Assembly: GCA_905250115.1 (NCBI GenBank)
Contig: CAJNOI010000024.1
Span: forward strand, 356,177-420,176
DNA from: Adineta steineri
Taxonomy: Eukaryota; Rotifera; Eurotatoria; Adinetida; Adinetidae
Direction of reading: 5' to 3'
Length of the DNA stretch: 64,000 nt
In this document: one piece after another, positions 8,882 to 19,929 of the stretch
Layout: each line of letters starts with the position of its first letter
Position numbering within the stretch: the stretch's first letter is position 1
Notes under the pieces: model-generated
The model's database searches: none
What the model saw: the letters and a program-made list of their open reading frames with translations, nothing else
What the model was told of the DNA's origin: nothing
Translations under genes and position numbers: made by a program

Positions 8882-11584
8882 TTATAATTTCATTTTTACA
8901 ATATTAATACTCTCTTTAACATTTTTTATATGAAGATGGGTCGGAGGTAATGCATATTGGAATATGTCCAGCGCACGGTTATAATATGAAAGTGCTTTCA
9001 CATATTCTCCCATGTTTTTATACACATTACCAATGCTGCTGTATGAAGTAGCCAAATCAGGATGCTTTGAAGGAAGAGTTTTTTGCTGTATTTCAAGCGC
9101 TTTTCCATAATATGAAAGTGCTTTCGAGTACTCTTCCATGCTGTAATACACCAAACCGATGTTGTTGTATGAACCAGCCAAATCAGGATGGTTCGAAGGC
9201 AGAGTTTTTTGATAAATTTCAAGTGCTTGTTCGTAAAATGAAAGCGCTATCGAGTATTCTCCCATCTTGTAATACACGAAACCGATGGTGTTGTAGGAAA
9301 CAGCTAATGAAGGATGATTCGAAGGAAGAGATTTCTGAAAGATTTCAAGTGCTTTTTCATAATATGAAAGTGCTTTCGGGTAATCTCCCATCTCGAAAAA
9401 CACACTGCTGATGTTGTGGTATGAAGCAGCTAAGTCAGGATGATTCGAAGAAAGAGTTTTTTGACAGATATCAAGCGCTTGTTCGCAAAATGAAAGTGCT
9501 TTCGAGTATTCTCCTATGTTGATATACACCAAACCGATGTTGGTGTAGGGAACAGCCAAATCAGGATGATTGAAAGGAAGACTTTGTTGAAAGATTTCAA
9601 ATGCTTTTTCATAGTATGAAAGTGCTTTCAAATATTCCTCTATGTTTTCATACACACTATCAATCTTGTTGTATGAAGCAGCTAAATCAGGATGATTCGA
9701 AGAAAGAGGTTTTTGACAGATGTCAAGCGCTTGTTGACAAGATGAACGTGCTTTCGAGTCCTGTCCCATGCTGTAATACACCAAACCGATGTTATTGTAG
9801 GAAGCAGCTAAATCAGGATGATTTGAAGAAAGAGTTTTTTGTCGAATTTCAAGTGCTTTTTCGTAATATGAAAATGCTTTCGAGTGCTCTCTCAACTTGT
9901 TATACACATTACCAATCTTGTTGTATGAAGTAGCCAAATCAGGATGCTTTGAAGGAAGAGTTTTTTGTCGAATTTCAAGTGCTTTTTCGTAAAATGAAAT
10001 TGCTTTCAAGTATTCCCCCATATTGTCATATCCCGAACCGATGTTGTGGTATGATTGCGCGAAATCAGGATGATTTGAAGGAAGAACTTTTTGTTGAATT
10101 TCAAGTCCTTCTTGGTAACAGCAAATAGCTTTTTTATAATCACCATGACCGTCTTCGACATGCCCCAGCTGATTGTAATAAATTGCTTTTTCACGCTCGT
10201 CAGGTGTCTGCTCAAGTAACACGTTATAAAGTTCTTCAGCCTTGTTAAATTGGCCAATTTTAAGCAATAAATCACCCAATCTTTCCCATCCATTATCACC
10301 GACAACATCTTCTCGTATGCGATCAGTAAGTAGTCGTAGTTGCCGGTCATCATCCAAAGTTAATTGAAGCTCAATTTGATAAAGTTGATTATTATTCTCG
10401 ATTTGTTTAATTACACCCACTCGAAAAATGGTGTGCATTGAGAAGAGAATTTCATCTTCTCCTGGAAAACAGCTAATTGCCTTGATGGAAGCAAACGGCA
10501 CTGATTCCACACGAGGATCAATCAACATCTTAAAAAGAATGCCGACCATGTCTGCAGTTTCTGACGCACTTGAAGCAAGTCCGAGAGGTATATATTGTTC
10601 CGTACTAGTGGATAAGAAGTTATTGAAAGATATTAAACCACCTTGTGTCTTTTGAAGTTTCTCAAAATCTGTTTTGGATAGACCTTGTCCCCGGTAGACT
10701 ATGAATGGTTTGTCGTGAAAAACATGAATTTGCTCTTGCTGTAGCTTTTGAAGTTGTTGATGAAGATCACGAATGAAAAAACCCATATTAATAATGGTTT
10801 CGTCTTCCATAGAGCGAAGAGCATAATTCAACATAGAATAGATAAATGATGGGCAAGTATACCACCAGATAGCTGTCTCAGCATCGTATTTTTTTTCAAA
10901 TGTATCAATACTCTTTGTCGATCCGTAGCCATGATGTCGACAATAAGCAGTAAATTGTTTGATGGCCTGTGTATCATGTTCCATATCAAGAAGAATATCC
11001 TTGAATATCTGAGTGTACATAAATGTTGGCTCCAACTGATTTAATTTATCAGTTGAAGTCATTTCATTTAGTGTGATAAAACTCATAGAAATTGAGTCTT
11101 GATTTAACTGTTTGATACTCAATTCTAATCTTTGACATAGATCACCGATGCTTGTATGAACACTCTTGATTTTTTGCCATTTTTTCGTCCATTCTTCATC
11201 TAGGATTTCAACATTACTCAAGATATAAACACCATGCAGTTGAGGAATATCATTAATGAAGGGCATTATTTGTTGAGATATAGTATCCTTGATAACGAGA
11301 AAAAGCTTGATGTCTTCTTCGGAATCTGTAAGAAAGTCGATGCATGCATCTCGTTCTTCAAAGACATTAATATTGTGAGCAATAGTTTGGATTTGTTTCA
11401 ACGTATTTTCATAATCTTTGTTTGTTTGATCCACACACTCATCTAACCAGAGAAGTGAATAGTTTCGAATAATCCGCCGTCTTGATTGAATAACAGTGGA
11501 TGGTGTTACTGTTGTATTATTGTTATTCATGAACACGTTTGATGATGAGGAAGAAGCTTCCCGATTTAATCCTGAGCCACTCAT
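8882..11584 (-). CDS. ADP-ribosyltransferase with C-terminal TPR array
   Basis: Single-exon 900-residue protein. Residues ~1-150 have a Ser/Asn-rich start and a segment of unknown fold. Residues ~200-400 form an R-S-E class mono-ADP-ribosyltransferase domain: Arg298 in VYRGQ, FLSTS at ~323-327 and the ExE pair at Glu376/Glu378 in GEDEIL. All catalytic landmarks are present, so it is predicted to transfer ADP-ribose from NAD to a protein. Residues ~430-890 contain about ten 42-residue TPR units of the kinesin-light-chain type (LPSNHPDLAxSYNxIGxVYxxMGEYxKALSYYEKALEI), a protein-binding solenoid probably choosing the target. The repeats are very similar at DNA level (126-bp period), so copy number may vary. 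ART plus TPR proteins are a known expanded family in bdelloids. No signal peptide; probably cytoplasmic. Confidence 0.9.
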   Translation of the reverse strand: MSGSGLNREASSSSSNVFMNNNNTTVTPSTVIQSRRRIIRNYSLLWLDECVDQTNKDYENTLKQIQTIAHNINVFEERDACIDFLTDSEEDIKLFLVIKDTISQQIMPFINDIPQLHGVYILSNVEILDEEWTKKWQKIKSVHTSIGDLCQRLELSIKQLNQDSISMSFITLNEMTSTDKLNQLEPTFMYTQIFKDILLDMEHDTQAIKQFTAYCRHHGYGSTKSIDTFEKKYDAETAIWWYTCPSFIYSMLNYALRSMEDETIINMGFFIRDLHQQLQKLQQEQIHVFHDKPFIVYRGQGLSKTDFEKLQKTQGGLISFNNFLSTSTEQYIPLGLASSASETADMVGILFKMLIDPRVESVPFASIKAISCFPGEDEILFSMHTIFRVGVIKQIENNNQLYQIELQLTLDDDRQLRLLTDRIREDVVGDNGWERLGDLLLKIGQFNKAEELYNVLLEQTPDEREKAIYYNQLGHVEDGHGDYKKAICCYQEGLEIQQKVLPSNHPDFAQSYHNIGSGYDNMGEYLKAISFYEKALEIRQKTLPSKHPDLATSYNKIGNVYNKLREHSKAFSYYEKALEIRQKTLSSNHPDLAASYNNIGLVYYSMGQDSKARSSCQQALDICQKPLSSNHPDLAASYNKIDSVYENIEEYLKALSYYEKAFEIFQQSLPFNHPDLAVPYTNIGLVYINIGEYSKALSFCEQALDICQKTLSSNHPDLAASYHNISSVFFEMGDYPKALSYYEKALEIFQKSLPSNHPSLAVSYNTIGFVYYKMGEYSIALSFYEQALEIYQKTLPSNHPDLAGSYNNIGLVYYSMEEYSKALSYYGKALEIQQKTLPSKHPDLATSYSSIGNVYKNMGEYVKALSYYNRALDIFQYALPPTHLHIKNVKESINIVKMKL

Positions 11585-13247
11585 TTGTTTCTTATCATAA
11601 TCTGATATCGAAATATAAACTTGTTAATAATTGTTGTAATCTAAATCGTAAAAAACTCGTCGTTCTTATTTATAGTGATAATGATATCTTTTCACTGCTT
11701 TTCTTATTGAAACTCAAGTAGAAATTTTAACTAGACATCTTTTAAAGTGCTGCTGTAAAGAGTAAAAGACAGATCAATATAATCCAATTTCTGAACAACG
11801 TTTCTATAAGTTCTTATATATCAGCTAAATGATAGTAAAACAAAACCTTAACTATATAAACTCTCTCAATCTAAAGATGCGAAGATAAACGGGAAGAGAA
11901 AAAAAATTTGAGGATGGCGGAATAGAATAAACAAAATTTGTGAAGGTGAGAATAAGATGTGGAGGGTGGATGATTTATAATAACAAAGAAGAAATATGAG
12001 GGGAGTATGCAAGTAAAGATTAATAAAACGATTTCGTTACATAGTAAATATTTTCAACTTTATTTGTCTTATCTATGCAATTATTGCAATAAGTTAAAAT
12101 GCCACATCAACACTTTATAATTGAAGTAAAATAGAAAAAGAAATATGATTCTATCAGTAAATGTTTATTCTCTTATCTATAAGTTGTTTTGTTATTAAAT
12201 GGCTTTAAAGGATTTATTGAAACAAAAGGATTGAAGCGAAAAATGGGTGATTCTTTCTTTTAAACACCCTTACATCCTATGATTCTTCATTTCTTCTTCA
12301 TATCAAATAATGAATTCATAATTTAATTTGATCACGAAAATCTGAATTTTTTAAGATAAATATATAATCAATTCGTTTCGATGGATTCAAATACATCAAC
12401 TGTATAAATTATTAAATAAAGAAAGTATAACATTTATGATATTATCACTCATTTATTTAGTTTCATTTAATTGTTGTAAACCATTTAGTTCAATACCAAA
12501 AATGAGTTGTACCAAAATAAATTGACACATCGTTATTATCTTGATAGTGGAATAAAATTTCAAACAATACAAAATCTTAACAATAATCATCTTGTTGTAA
12601 TGCAATAATATCAACTTCGAAACGTCTTATTGTTTTCAACAGTTTCTGTTAAATTGTAAACATGCTCAAGATTACTGCCCGATATTGAACTGATATTATA
12701 GATGGAATAAAAATAATTATAAACTATATCAATACAATATATTTCAAATCTTTCATAATATACTTTTTTCTGCCTTAGTATTTTAAAATACGAAAGGTTT
12801 TGATTATAGAAGCTATATATGTTAATAAAGCTACTTTTTATACATTCGAAATTTACATAAATAAGGTATTTTATTCACTATCTCTAGATATCCAATAAAA
12901 TTGATTATTAATAAAAAAAATGACAAAATCATTGAATTTTTTAAAAACTGATCAAAAATAACTGAAATGATGATATGTGAGTCAATAGATTTCATTTACA
13001 GGTGAAAAATCAAATGAAACATATTGTTAAGGATGTGAATGTCTCTTCTTCATCAATCTCAGCACCTCCACCTCTATTTCGATTAGCTGATGATTTTGAA
13101 AATTTTATTTTACACATTGTTTGTAAGAATCAATAATTTCATGAATAACATCAATTTTCTTTTTTACTTTCCTTTCTTTGAATAAAAAAAGAAGTTAATC
13201 TCACATGATCGAATAAGAGTAGTACACAATGTCTTTTTTCCATTTTC
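11585..13247. other. Intergenic, no supported gene
   Basis: AT-rich, without recognisable coding motifs. Purine-rich tract about 11880-12010. A possible degenerate foldback (GGATGTG / CACCTCCACCTC) lies at about 13030-13075. Confidence 0.5.
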
Positions 13248-13946
13248 TTAAGTAAAATCTATATCATCTTCTGCCAATTCAACTTCAATTTCCCATTTAG
13301 AACCAAAAAAATGAACACTTAAAATTTTCAATTTTGTTCCAACAGCTAGAAGTGCTTCTTTTTCATCCATAAATGTACTCCATTTCCATATATTTGCTAT
13401 ATTTATCTTTGCTTGTTCCCTACAAGTATCTGTTCTTAATATTAATACAGCATTACCAGAATAAATAAGTAAACGATCTATAGTAAACGATGTAAATGAA
13501 TTTGTATAGTAATATTCATTTCTTCTGTCTAAATAATATTGAATTTCTCTATCACTCAATGATAAACCACGATAATAGACATGTTTAATATCACATTGAT
13601 TTAAACCTCGTATCAATGAACGCAACTTATTAACATAAATCCAATCAACTTCATCTAAATTCGCACTTAATAAATTTAAATTTGTTTTCATATAACATTC
13701 ATTTGATTGACTATTTGTATAAGATTTTAAAACATCTATCATATCATCGGTTAATTCATATTCATTGATTATAAGTGGAGATACTTGTTTAAAATATGAG
13801 TAATATGGATTTTTTATTAATATTTTACAATTGAGTGTATTGTTTTCATTATCATAATAATAATAATCTGTATCGAGATCTTTTGTTAAAGAAGCAAGAG
13901 TTTTTGGTAGATAAATGTTTGTTTTAGCATTTACAATACAATCCAT
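13248..13946 (-). CDS. Small mono-ADP-ribosyltransferase-like protein
   Basis: Single exon, 232 residues, ATG at 13946. The R-S-E layout is visible: Arg126 in HVYYRGLSL, a Ser motif near 150-153 (YTNSFTSFT) and Glu195/Glu197 in MDEKEALL, followed by the usual strand ending VELAEDD. This is the same superfamily as the ART-TPR gene 1.7 kb away, but divergent and without TPRs or a signal peptide. Predicted NAD:protein ADP-ribosyltransferase; the substrate is unknown. High Tyr/Asn content reflects the local AT bias. Confidence 0.75.
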   Translation of the reverse strand: MDCIVNAKTNIYLPKTLASLTKDLDTDYYYYDNENNTLNCKILIKNPYYSYFKQVSPLIINEYELTDDMIDVLKSYTNSQSNECYMKTNLNLLSANLDEVDWIYVNKLRSLIRGLNQCDIKHVYYRGLSLSDREIQYYLDRRNEYYYTNSFTSFTIDRLLIYSGNAVLILRTDTCREQAKINIANIWKWSTFMDEKEALLAVGTKLKILSVHFFGSKWEIEVELAEDDIDFT

Positions 13947-14695
13947 TTTGTATTAAATTTATTGACAGTAACCAAAAAAAATGATCAAAATACAAACTAT
14001 TATATAGTATTAAAATGTCGAAAAATAAGAACAAGAAAAATAAAAATATGACTCATTATTTTTCATCACGCAAAGTGAATAGATGAATCATTTTTTTACA
14101 ATAACACATGACTGTCATATGCATAATTTTTCAATGAATCTAAGTTAACCAATAAATATTTTATGGACTTTTAAAGATCTGTTTTTTAAATTTAATCTCA
14201 TTTTAACTTTACTTCTTAGATAATAAAAACTACTTTTAATAAATGTTTAAATTGAATATCATTATTTTTTGTAAGTAATCACACAAAACATGTCAAACTC
14301 TTCTTTGATTACCACTAACTTTCATTGCATTTGTAATTTGAACAAACATCATATAATATATAATATTTAATATAGAATCAACTTGTACAGTTAAAGTCAT
14401 CATCTAAAACACGATCGCAACTTGATATGTGTTTATAAAAATAATAGGACAATCAGGAAACTATTAGTTTTATCTTTATCTGTTTATCTATACGTCTTCA
14501 GTTCTTTAATAAAATGGTTCTTAATTTTTGTATAGTTTTATTATATTTAACAAGATCAATTGTTAACAAAAAGCAATACTTTATAAGCAGGAATACGTTT
14601 GGCGAATATTTTTCTTAAGCTGACTTTACAGTAAAGCTATTAAAATGAAACGAAATAGTAAGCTGTTTTTTTTAGACGAAAATAAGTAGTATTAA
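13947..14695. other. Intergenic; 3' flank later duplicated
   Basis: No gene seen. The segment from about 14514 onward is repeated at 18352 onward, so the downstream flank of the pentapeptide gene was copied with its 3' exon. Confidence 0.6.
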
Positions 14696-16236
14696 TTAAT
14701 TGGCATGATAAATAACTTTCGCCCAAGTTGAATCAGTACTACATAGTGTGCTTCCGCACCTATATCCACCCACATCTGAAGTATGCCAACATAAGCGATA
14801 CGCATCGTCACCAGTTGCCTGGTCACAAGTATTTCGTTTCACTGTACCACTACCATATACAAAACCCCATGAATATGAACTAGAAAAATACCATCCGACT
14901 CCATTAGCAACATGTGTACAAGTTGATGTTGAACCACAGTCGTAAAGAACATCAGCTCGATTACCCATCGCTGCTACGCTCAATTTCGTATTTGCGACTG
15001 GTCGACAGCCAAGTAATAATTTGTTTTTATTACATGCAGCTAATACTGTTGCAACAACAGTTGAAACCAGGGAATCTGCATACGTTCCATTGTAACACAG
15101 AGACCATCCACTTGATAGTGACAAGGGATCGAGATTGAGCTGAACACCGGACAGAGAGAGTTGAGCTTGAAATGAAAATAAATTTAATTAATATCAAATC
15201 AAATGAAATACACCAACAGACCTGTAGCAGCTGTTGTTGGTGATGTTGTTGTTGTTTTCGACGTTGTTGATGTTGATGTTGACGACGTTGTCGATGATGT
15301 AGTTGAGGATGATGGTATTGATGTTGATGTTGATGTTGAGGATGATGATGTTGTTATTGTTTTTGTTGTTGATATTGATGATGATGTTGTTGACATTTTT
15401 GTTTTCATTATAGTTGTTGTTTGTGCTATACGTTTTTTCGTTGTCGTTGAGGATGCAGTTTTGCTCTTCTTTCCATTTGGCATAGTTACATTGTGAAAAG
15501 ATGCCTGCTTTATTTGCTCTTCCGTTAATTTAGCTCCTGACAAATCACTGTTTGAAAAATGTGCACCTGTCAGATCTGAGTTTCCAAAATCTGCACCTGA
15601 CAGATTTACACCATTAAAACTAGCACAAAGTAAAGATGAACTATCGAATTTCGCGTTATTTAATCGCCCTCCATCAAATGATACACCATTCAAACTAACA
15701 GATGAAAACTCAGCATTTGACATTGATACTTGATCAAAAGAAACACATTGTAAATTCAACTTATTTAATACACCAGTTTCACTTGCTAGATGCACTTTAT
15801 CAAAATTTAATTCATTCAAACGGATTATATCATCTAATTCTGTTGTTCTGCATCCATTACTACAATTATTTCTACCAATTAACTGTTCTTCTTTAAGAAA
15901 TTGTATAATATCTCCTTTGCGTATTGTATCCCATTGACGATGAGCAGCACGATAATATGCATTCGCAAATGCCCATGGATTTTTTGAGTCATTGAGATAA
16001 CCATCTTTATCTAATTTATAGATATTATTTAAGAATTCATCATAAAGTGTTTGTTGTCTTAAGTCTTTTGATTGTTCAAAGTCAAACTGTTGTTTTTTTT
16101 CAGCTTGTTGTTTTTGTTGTTGAGATCCAATTGCAGTATAAATAGCAAGAGCGATGGGTATAGCAACTGAAGATATGATACTTAAAATATCTTTAAGTGT
16201 AAAATGGCAAAACGCTCGTTTGTTAAAATCTACCAT
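14696..16236 (-). CDS. Membrane pentapeptide-repeat / Thr-Ser mucin / Cys-domain fusion protein
   Basis: Two exons, 16236-15222 and 15165-14696. The donor is ACAG|GTCTG and the acceptor TTTCAAG; joining restores one frame (G|CT = Ala). Total is about 494 residues. Order: a short cytosolic N-terminus; one membrane segment at ~15-38 (ILSIISSVAIPIALAIYTAI); a charged Gln/Lys region; and an alpha-helical domain. A run of A(D/N)LxX pentapeptides follows at ~150-245 (for example LSGADFGNSDLTGAHFSNSD), predicted to form a right-handed quadrilateral helix. Then comes a ~90-residue Thr/Ser stalk encoded by GTTGTTGAT-like codons. The last ~140 residues are a Cys-rich domain (GWSLCYNGTYA, AAMGNRADVLYDCGST, GVGWYFSSSYSWGFVYG, YRLCWHTSDVGGYRCGS) that I know only as a recurrent unnamed module. 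Probably a type II cell-surface protein. Confidence 0.75.
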
Positions 16237-16867
16237 TATCTCAATCTTATTTTAGATTGAATAGTAAATTATTGTGATGTGTTCGAATATAAAGAAAACA
16301 CAATTACTGCTAATACCTAATCACTCTCTCTCTCTCCCCCTCTCTTTGGCGTTTCTTTGTTATTTAACAACATATTAAGTAACAGTTTTAATTATATTTT
16401 CAAAGTCAAATGTTGCAAAAAAAAGAAATTAATAAGTAAGTATTCATTTCCAACACAACAATAACTAAAAAAAGAGTTTATTGTTACTTTCAGTTTACTA
16501 AACTTTGAACTTGATCTAAAATAACAAAAGTGTATAAATACCGGTAAACGACGATCGTTAGGATCGATGGAAGAAGAAAACTTGTACTGTTGATTTAAAT
16601 ATCGGGGACTTCTTCGTTTGTTTAAATACGATACAAAATCAAAGAACTTAATTAAATCTTCGAAATAATGGAAAATATATTTTAACATTAAACTGTGAAA
16701 TGATCTGATCATATCCATTACAAATTTTCACAGAAAAGAAAGAAAAAGGATACTGTAAACTTGATGAATCATTCTTTTAATTAAATGCCATTTTCCACAC
16801 GGGCAGTTCTCAACGGGTTTCTTTTTCTTTCAGATTTTTTACATGAAAAACCTTGATATGCATAGCT
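16237..16867. other. Intergenic; upstream region of the pentapeptide gene
   Basis: Contains a CT-rich microsatellite (about 16322-16345) just upstream of the gene. No other gene supported. Confidence 0.5.
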
Positions 16868-16869
16868 TA

Positions 16870-16927
16870 TAGTGTGTGTGTGGATGTGGTTATCGATCTT
16901 CTCATAATCCACACCAACACTCACACC
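16870..16927. repeat. Telomere-like foldback
   Basis: GTGTGTGTGTGGATGTGG arm, ~22-bp AT loop, CCACACCAACACTCACACC arm. Abuts the left end of the hAT-like element. Confidence 0.55.
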
Positions 16928-17709
16928 CAGGGGCGGCGTAGCGTCATTAACCTAAGTGAGGCTCACAATATTTTTTTCTACAATAAACTTTTATCAAAAC
17001 GTGACGCAAAATATAAGTCTTCTCTTTATTAGGCCTCAATAAAAACTACAACGGTCATCGTGAAAATAAAACAAATCAGAACGTACCAAAAATAACTTTC
17101 CCGGTTCGTTCTTCGATGCGAAAGTTGAACAGAGACTTTTCTTTGTATATGTGTCAAAAAGAGAAATGGATGAATGTTTGGATGTTTTTCAGCCATTAAA
17201 TACACTGTGAAGAGGGTATAAATCAATCTGATCACTACTGACCTACTTCCTTATTGCCGTAATAATATATATATATATATGTATATGTGTATATGCGCTT
17301 GCAAAAAAGCAAATGTTCTGGGAATAAAACATATATAAACGAAATGAGGAAAAATTAACCATGCGGACAAGAAACAATGTAAGAAAAGAGGAAAAATACT
17401 TGAGTATCATATAGACAATAGAAATATCCAAGTAAAAGAAAAGAAAAACATACAGGATATATATATATAAGCTGTATGTGATATCTATGCGAGAAAAGAA
17501 TAGAAAAAGAAAAACATATAAAAAATAGGTGAACCGCATTAAAGGGTAGATATGTCAAAATATATATATAGTTATGTTAGATGCCGAACATAACAACTTC
17601 CAATAATAAAAGATAATACTCAATCCAAAAATGAGTGAGGCTGAGCCTCAAGGGCTGAAAACTAAGTGAGACTTAAGCCTCGTGAGCTTCCACGCTTCGC
17701 CGCCACTGT
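16928..17709. mobile_element. Non-autonomous hAT-like element
   Basis: The 782-bp segment has inverted ends: left CAGGGGCGGCGTAGCGT, and right, read inward on the other strand, CAGTGGCGGCGAAGCGT, a 15/17 match. Subterminal GTGAGGCT / AGCCTCAC motifs also mirror each other. CAGNGGCGG termini are typical of hAT elements. No transposase is recognisable; the interior is AT-rich with an (AT)n microsatellite. No 8-bp duplication is seen: the left flank is a telomere-like foldback and the right flank is a repeated segment, so one flank has probably been rearranged. Confidence 0.6.
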
Positions 17710-18345
17710 TCTCAATAGGAAAAATGATTCAAAAACGATGGATGAAATCACTTTTTAGTGTTATATGAAATGATATGATAATAGAAAAGAAGCAAATTAT
17801 GAATAATCTTATGAATATTGTTTCTAGAGAAATTACTATTTCTTATTAAAAGCATAATACCATTTGAAATATTAATTTAAATTGTTACTTAAATAATAAA
17901 ACTAATTCATGAAAAAGTTTTATCTCAATTTTAAAAATGATAAAATTATTTTTTATTTAATGAAACATATTTTGATTTATTTGAGATTGAGTTGATATTT
18001 GATTTGTTGTTATTGGATTCTTTGGTATAGTTGCTGTACTAATTGTAGGATGGTTTGATTGAGAAGAATCTTAATAAAGAGAAAATATAATCATTTCATT
18101 TGACAATACTAAAGAATATTAATAAAATATTTTTGTGGGGTGTGGGCGTGGATGCGAATGTGTATGATAAGGAAAAGCAACAGCCACAACCTCAAGAAAG
18201 AGCAGAATCCGGTCATTTTGGATTCCAAAAACACGTCCCGGATAATCTTGAGGATTGGTCCGGATTTTATAAAACCATTTTGAATTCCAGGATTGTGCTC
18301 TTTTTCCCTTGCCACACCCACACCCACACTCTCAAGATGGTTACT
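17710..18345. repeat. Dispersed segment, copy A
   Basis: About 640 bp, shared with 22534-23098 (B), about 28290-29180 (C) and 29779-30421 (D). On the minus strand it carries a terminal-exon-like frame after an ATTAAG acceptor at about 18065, encoding SSQSNHPTISTATIPKNP and ending NQNMFH-stop. It is followed by a ~210-bp telomere-like foldback (18134-18342). Confidence 0.7.
18134..18342. repeat. Long telomere-like foldback (copy A)
   Basis: Left arm GGGGTGTGGGCGTGGATG, right arm CCACACCCACACCCACAC. The interior has smaller inverted motifs (GGATTCC/GGAATTC, TCCGG). A near-identical structure occurs at 22880-23098 and 30212-30421. Short forward frames here are by-products of the repeat. Confidence 0.65.
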
Positions 18346-18351
18346 ATGAGA

Positions 18352-18710
18352 TTATATTTCTTAATTTTTGTATAGTTTTATCATATTTAATAAGATCAAT
18401 TGTTAACAAAAAGTAATACTTTATAAGCAGAAATACGTTTGACGAACATTTTTCCTAAGTTGACTCTACAGTAAAGCTATTAAAATGAAACGAAATAATA
18501 AGCTGTTTTTCCAGACGAAAATAATTAGTATTATTTAATTGGTATGGTAAATAACCTTCTCCTAAGTTAAGTCATCAGATTCAATGTCAAGAGAGTGCCG
18601 TGTTACTGTATCGCCACCATATACAAAACCCCATAAATATGAATCAGAAAAATACCATCCAGTTCCATCAGCAACATATGCGCAATTTTTTGTTAAACTA
18701 CAGTTGTGTG
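18352..18710 (-). pseudogene. Truncated copy of the Cys-domain 3' exon and flank
   Basis: Closely matches 14514-14940, the 3' flank and last exon of the pentapeptide/mucin gene. It includes the TATGGTGG...GGGGTTTTGTATATGG region encoding the YSWGFVYG motif. It carries internal deletions and frame loss, and is cut on the right by a telomere-like foldback at 18714. Non-functional segmental copy. Confidence 0.7.
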
Positions 18711-18713
18711 TGA

Positions 18714-18764
18714 AGGTGAGTTTGGATGTGAGTAAAGATTAGAGATACCCACACCCACCCTCCA
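18714..18764. repeat. Telomere-like foldback
   Basis: TTGTGTGTGAAGGTGAG and TGGATGTGAG arm against CCCACACCCACCCTCC. Marks the breakpoint of the truncated Cys-domain copy. Confidence 0.55.
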
Positions 18765-18796
18765 GACGATATCTTCATTTGTTTTGGTATAAAATT

Positions 18797-19258
18797 ACTG
18801 ATTTCGAATATTTTTATTTTGTGATATAATTGAAAATGATCGTATCAGATCAAAAATTTCTATTATTTAATTAAAAAGTATACATTTCATTCTTTCCTCT
18901 TTCTCATCATCGTAAATTAAATCGATCAAATGCGTTTTCCTGACATTGTCATCATTCGATAAAAAATAAATGTAGAATTTCAAATCGTACAATCACTTTT
19001 CTATTGATCAAAATGATTCGAATAAGATTTCTCGATTTTATATATCATGAATCATTCTTTTTCGTCTACCAATTTTCTTGACTTCGTAACATGATGATTA
19101 ATTTCTTCATATACAGTATCTGACGTTTGTTAAATAAGAGAAGGAAAAGAAATGAAGAATAATATTTAATTTTTTTCGGAAGAAATAACTAAAGAATCAT
19201 TTGATACAAAGAATAACGAACAACGACACATACAGATTATAATTTACTTCCTTTTTTT
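18797..19258. repeat. Direct duplicate of 19404-19930, left copy
   Basis: The segment starting GATTTCGAATATTTTTAT and ending TTTACTTCCTTTTTTT recurs after the N gap with point differences and small indels. The right copy runs into the promoter of the gene at 20018; this copy stops at the gap. Confidence 0.75.
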
Positions 19259-19358
19259 NNNNNNNNNNNNNNNNNNNNNNNNNNNNNNNNNNNNNNNNNN
19301 NNNNNNNNNNNNNNNNNNNNNNNNNNNNNNNNNNNNNNNNNNNNNNNNNNNNNNNNNN
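19259..19358. other. 100-N scaffold gap
   Basis: Fixed-length run of 100 N, true size unknown. Flanked by direct duplicates (18797-19258 and 19404-19930). The bases after it (about 19385-19402) are ACACCCACACCCACATC, the C-rich arm of a telomere-like foldback whose partner falls in the gap. Confidence 0.95.
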
Positions 19359-19929
19359 TGGCTACAGAAAAGATTACTTTACCATTACACCCACACCCAC
19401 ATCATGGTTTCGAATATTTTTATCTTGTTATAGAATTGAAAATGATCCTATGAGATCGAAAGTTTCTATTATTTAATTAAAAAGTATACATTTCATTCTT
19501 TCCTCTTTCTCGTCATCGTAAATTAAATCGATCAAATGCATTTTCCTGACATTGTCATCATTCGATAAAAAATAAATGTAGAATTTGAAATCGCACATTC
19601 ACTTTTTAGTAGATCAAAATGATTCGAATAAAACTTCTCGATTTTTTCACAAGAGAAAAAAGACGATTTTATATATCATATATCGTTCTTTTTCGTCTAC
19701 CAACTTTCTTGACTTCGTAACATGATGATTAATTTCTTCATATACAGTATCTGACGTTTGTTAAGCACGTACACTCTTTTTCAATAAAGTATAGGAAGCA
19801 GAGATAAGAGAAAGAATAGAGATGAAGAATAATGTTTCATTTTCTTCGGAAGAAATAACTAAAGAATCATTTGATACAAAGAGCAACGAACAACGGCATA
19901 TACAGATTACAATTTACTTCCTTTTTTTT

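Noticed and set aside
8721..8933. 70-codon forward frame
   Set aside because: Overlaps the 3' end of the ART-TPR gene and has no motif or conserved context.
15203..15496. Val/Asp-rich forward frame
   Set aside because: Antisense of the Thr/Ser stalk of the pentapeptide gene (GTTGTTGATGAT codons).
18100..18375. Frames over the long foldbacks (also 22846-23130, 30093-30410)
   Set aside because: They recur only because the foldback is repeated, are open on both strands, and end in His-Thr strings from telomere-like DNA.
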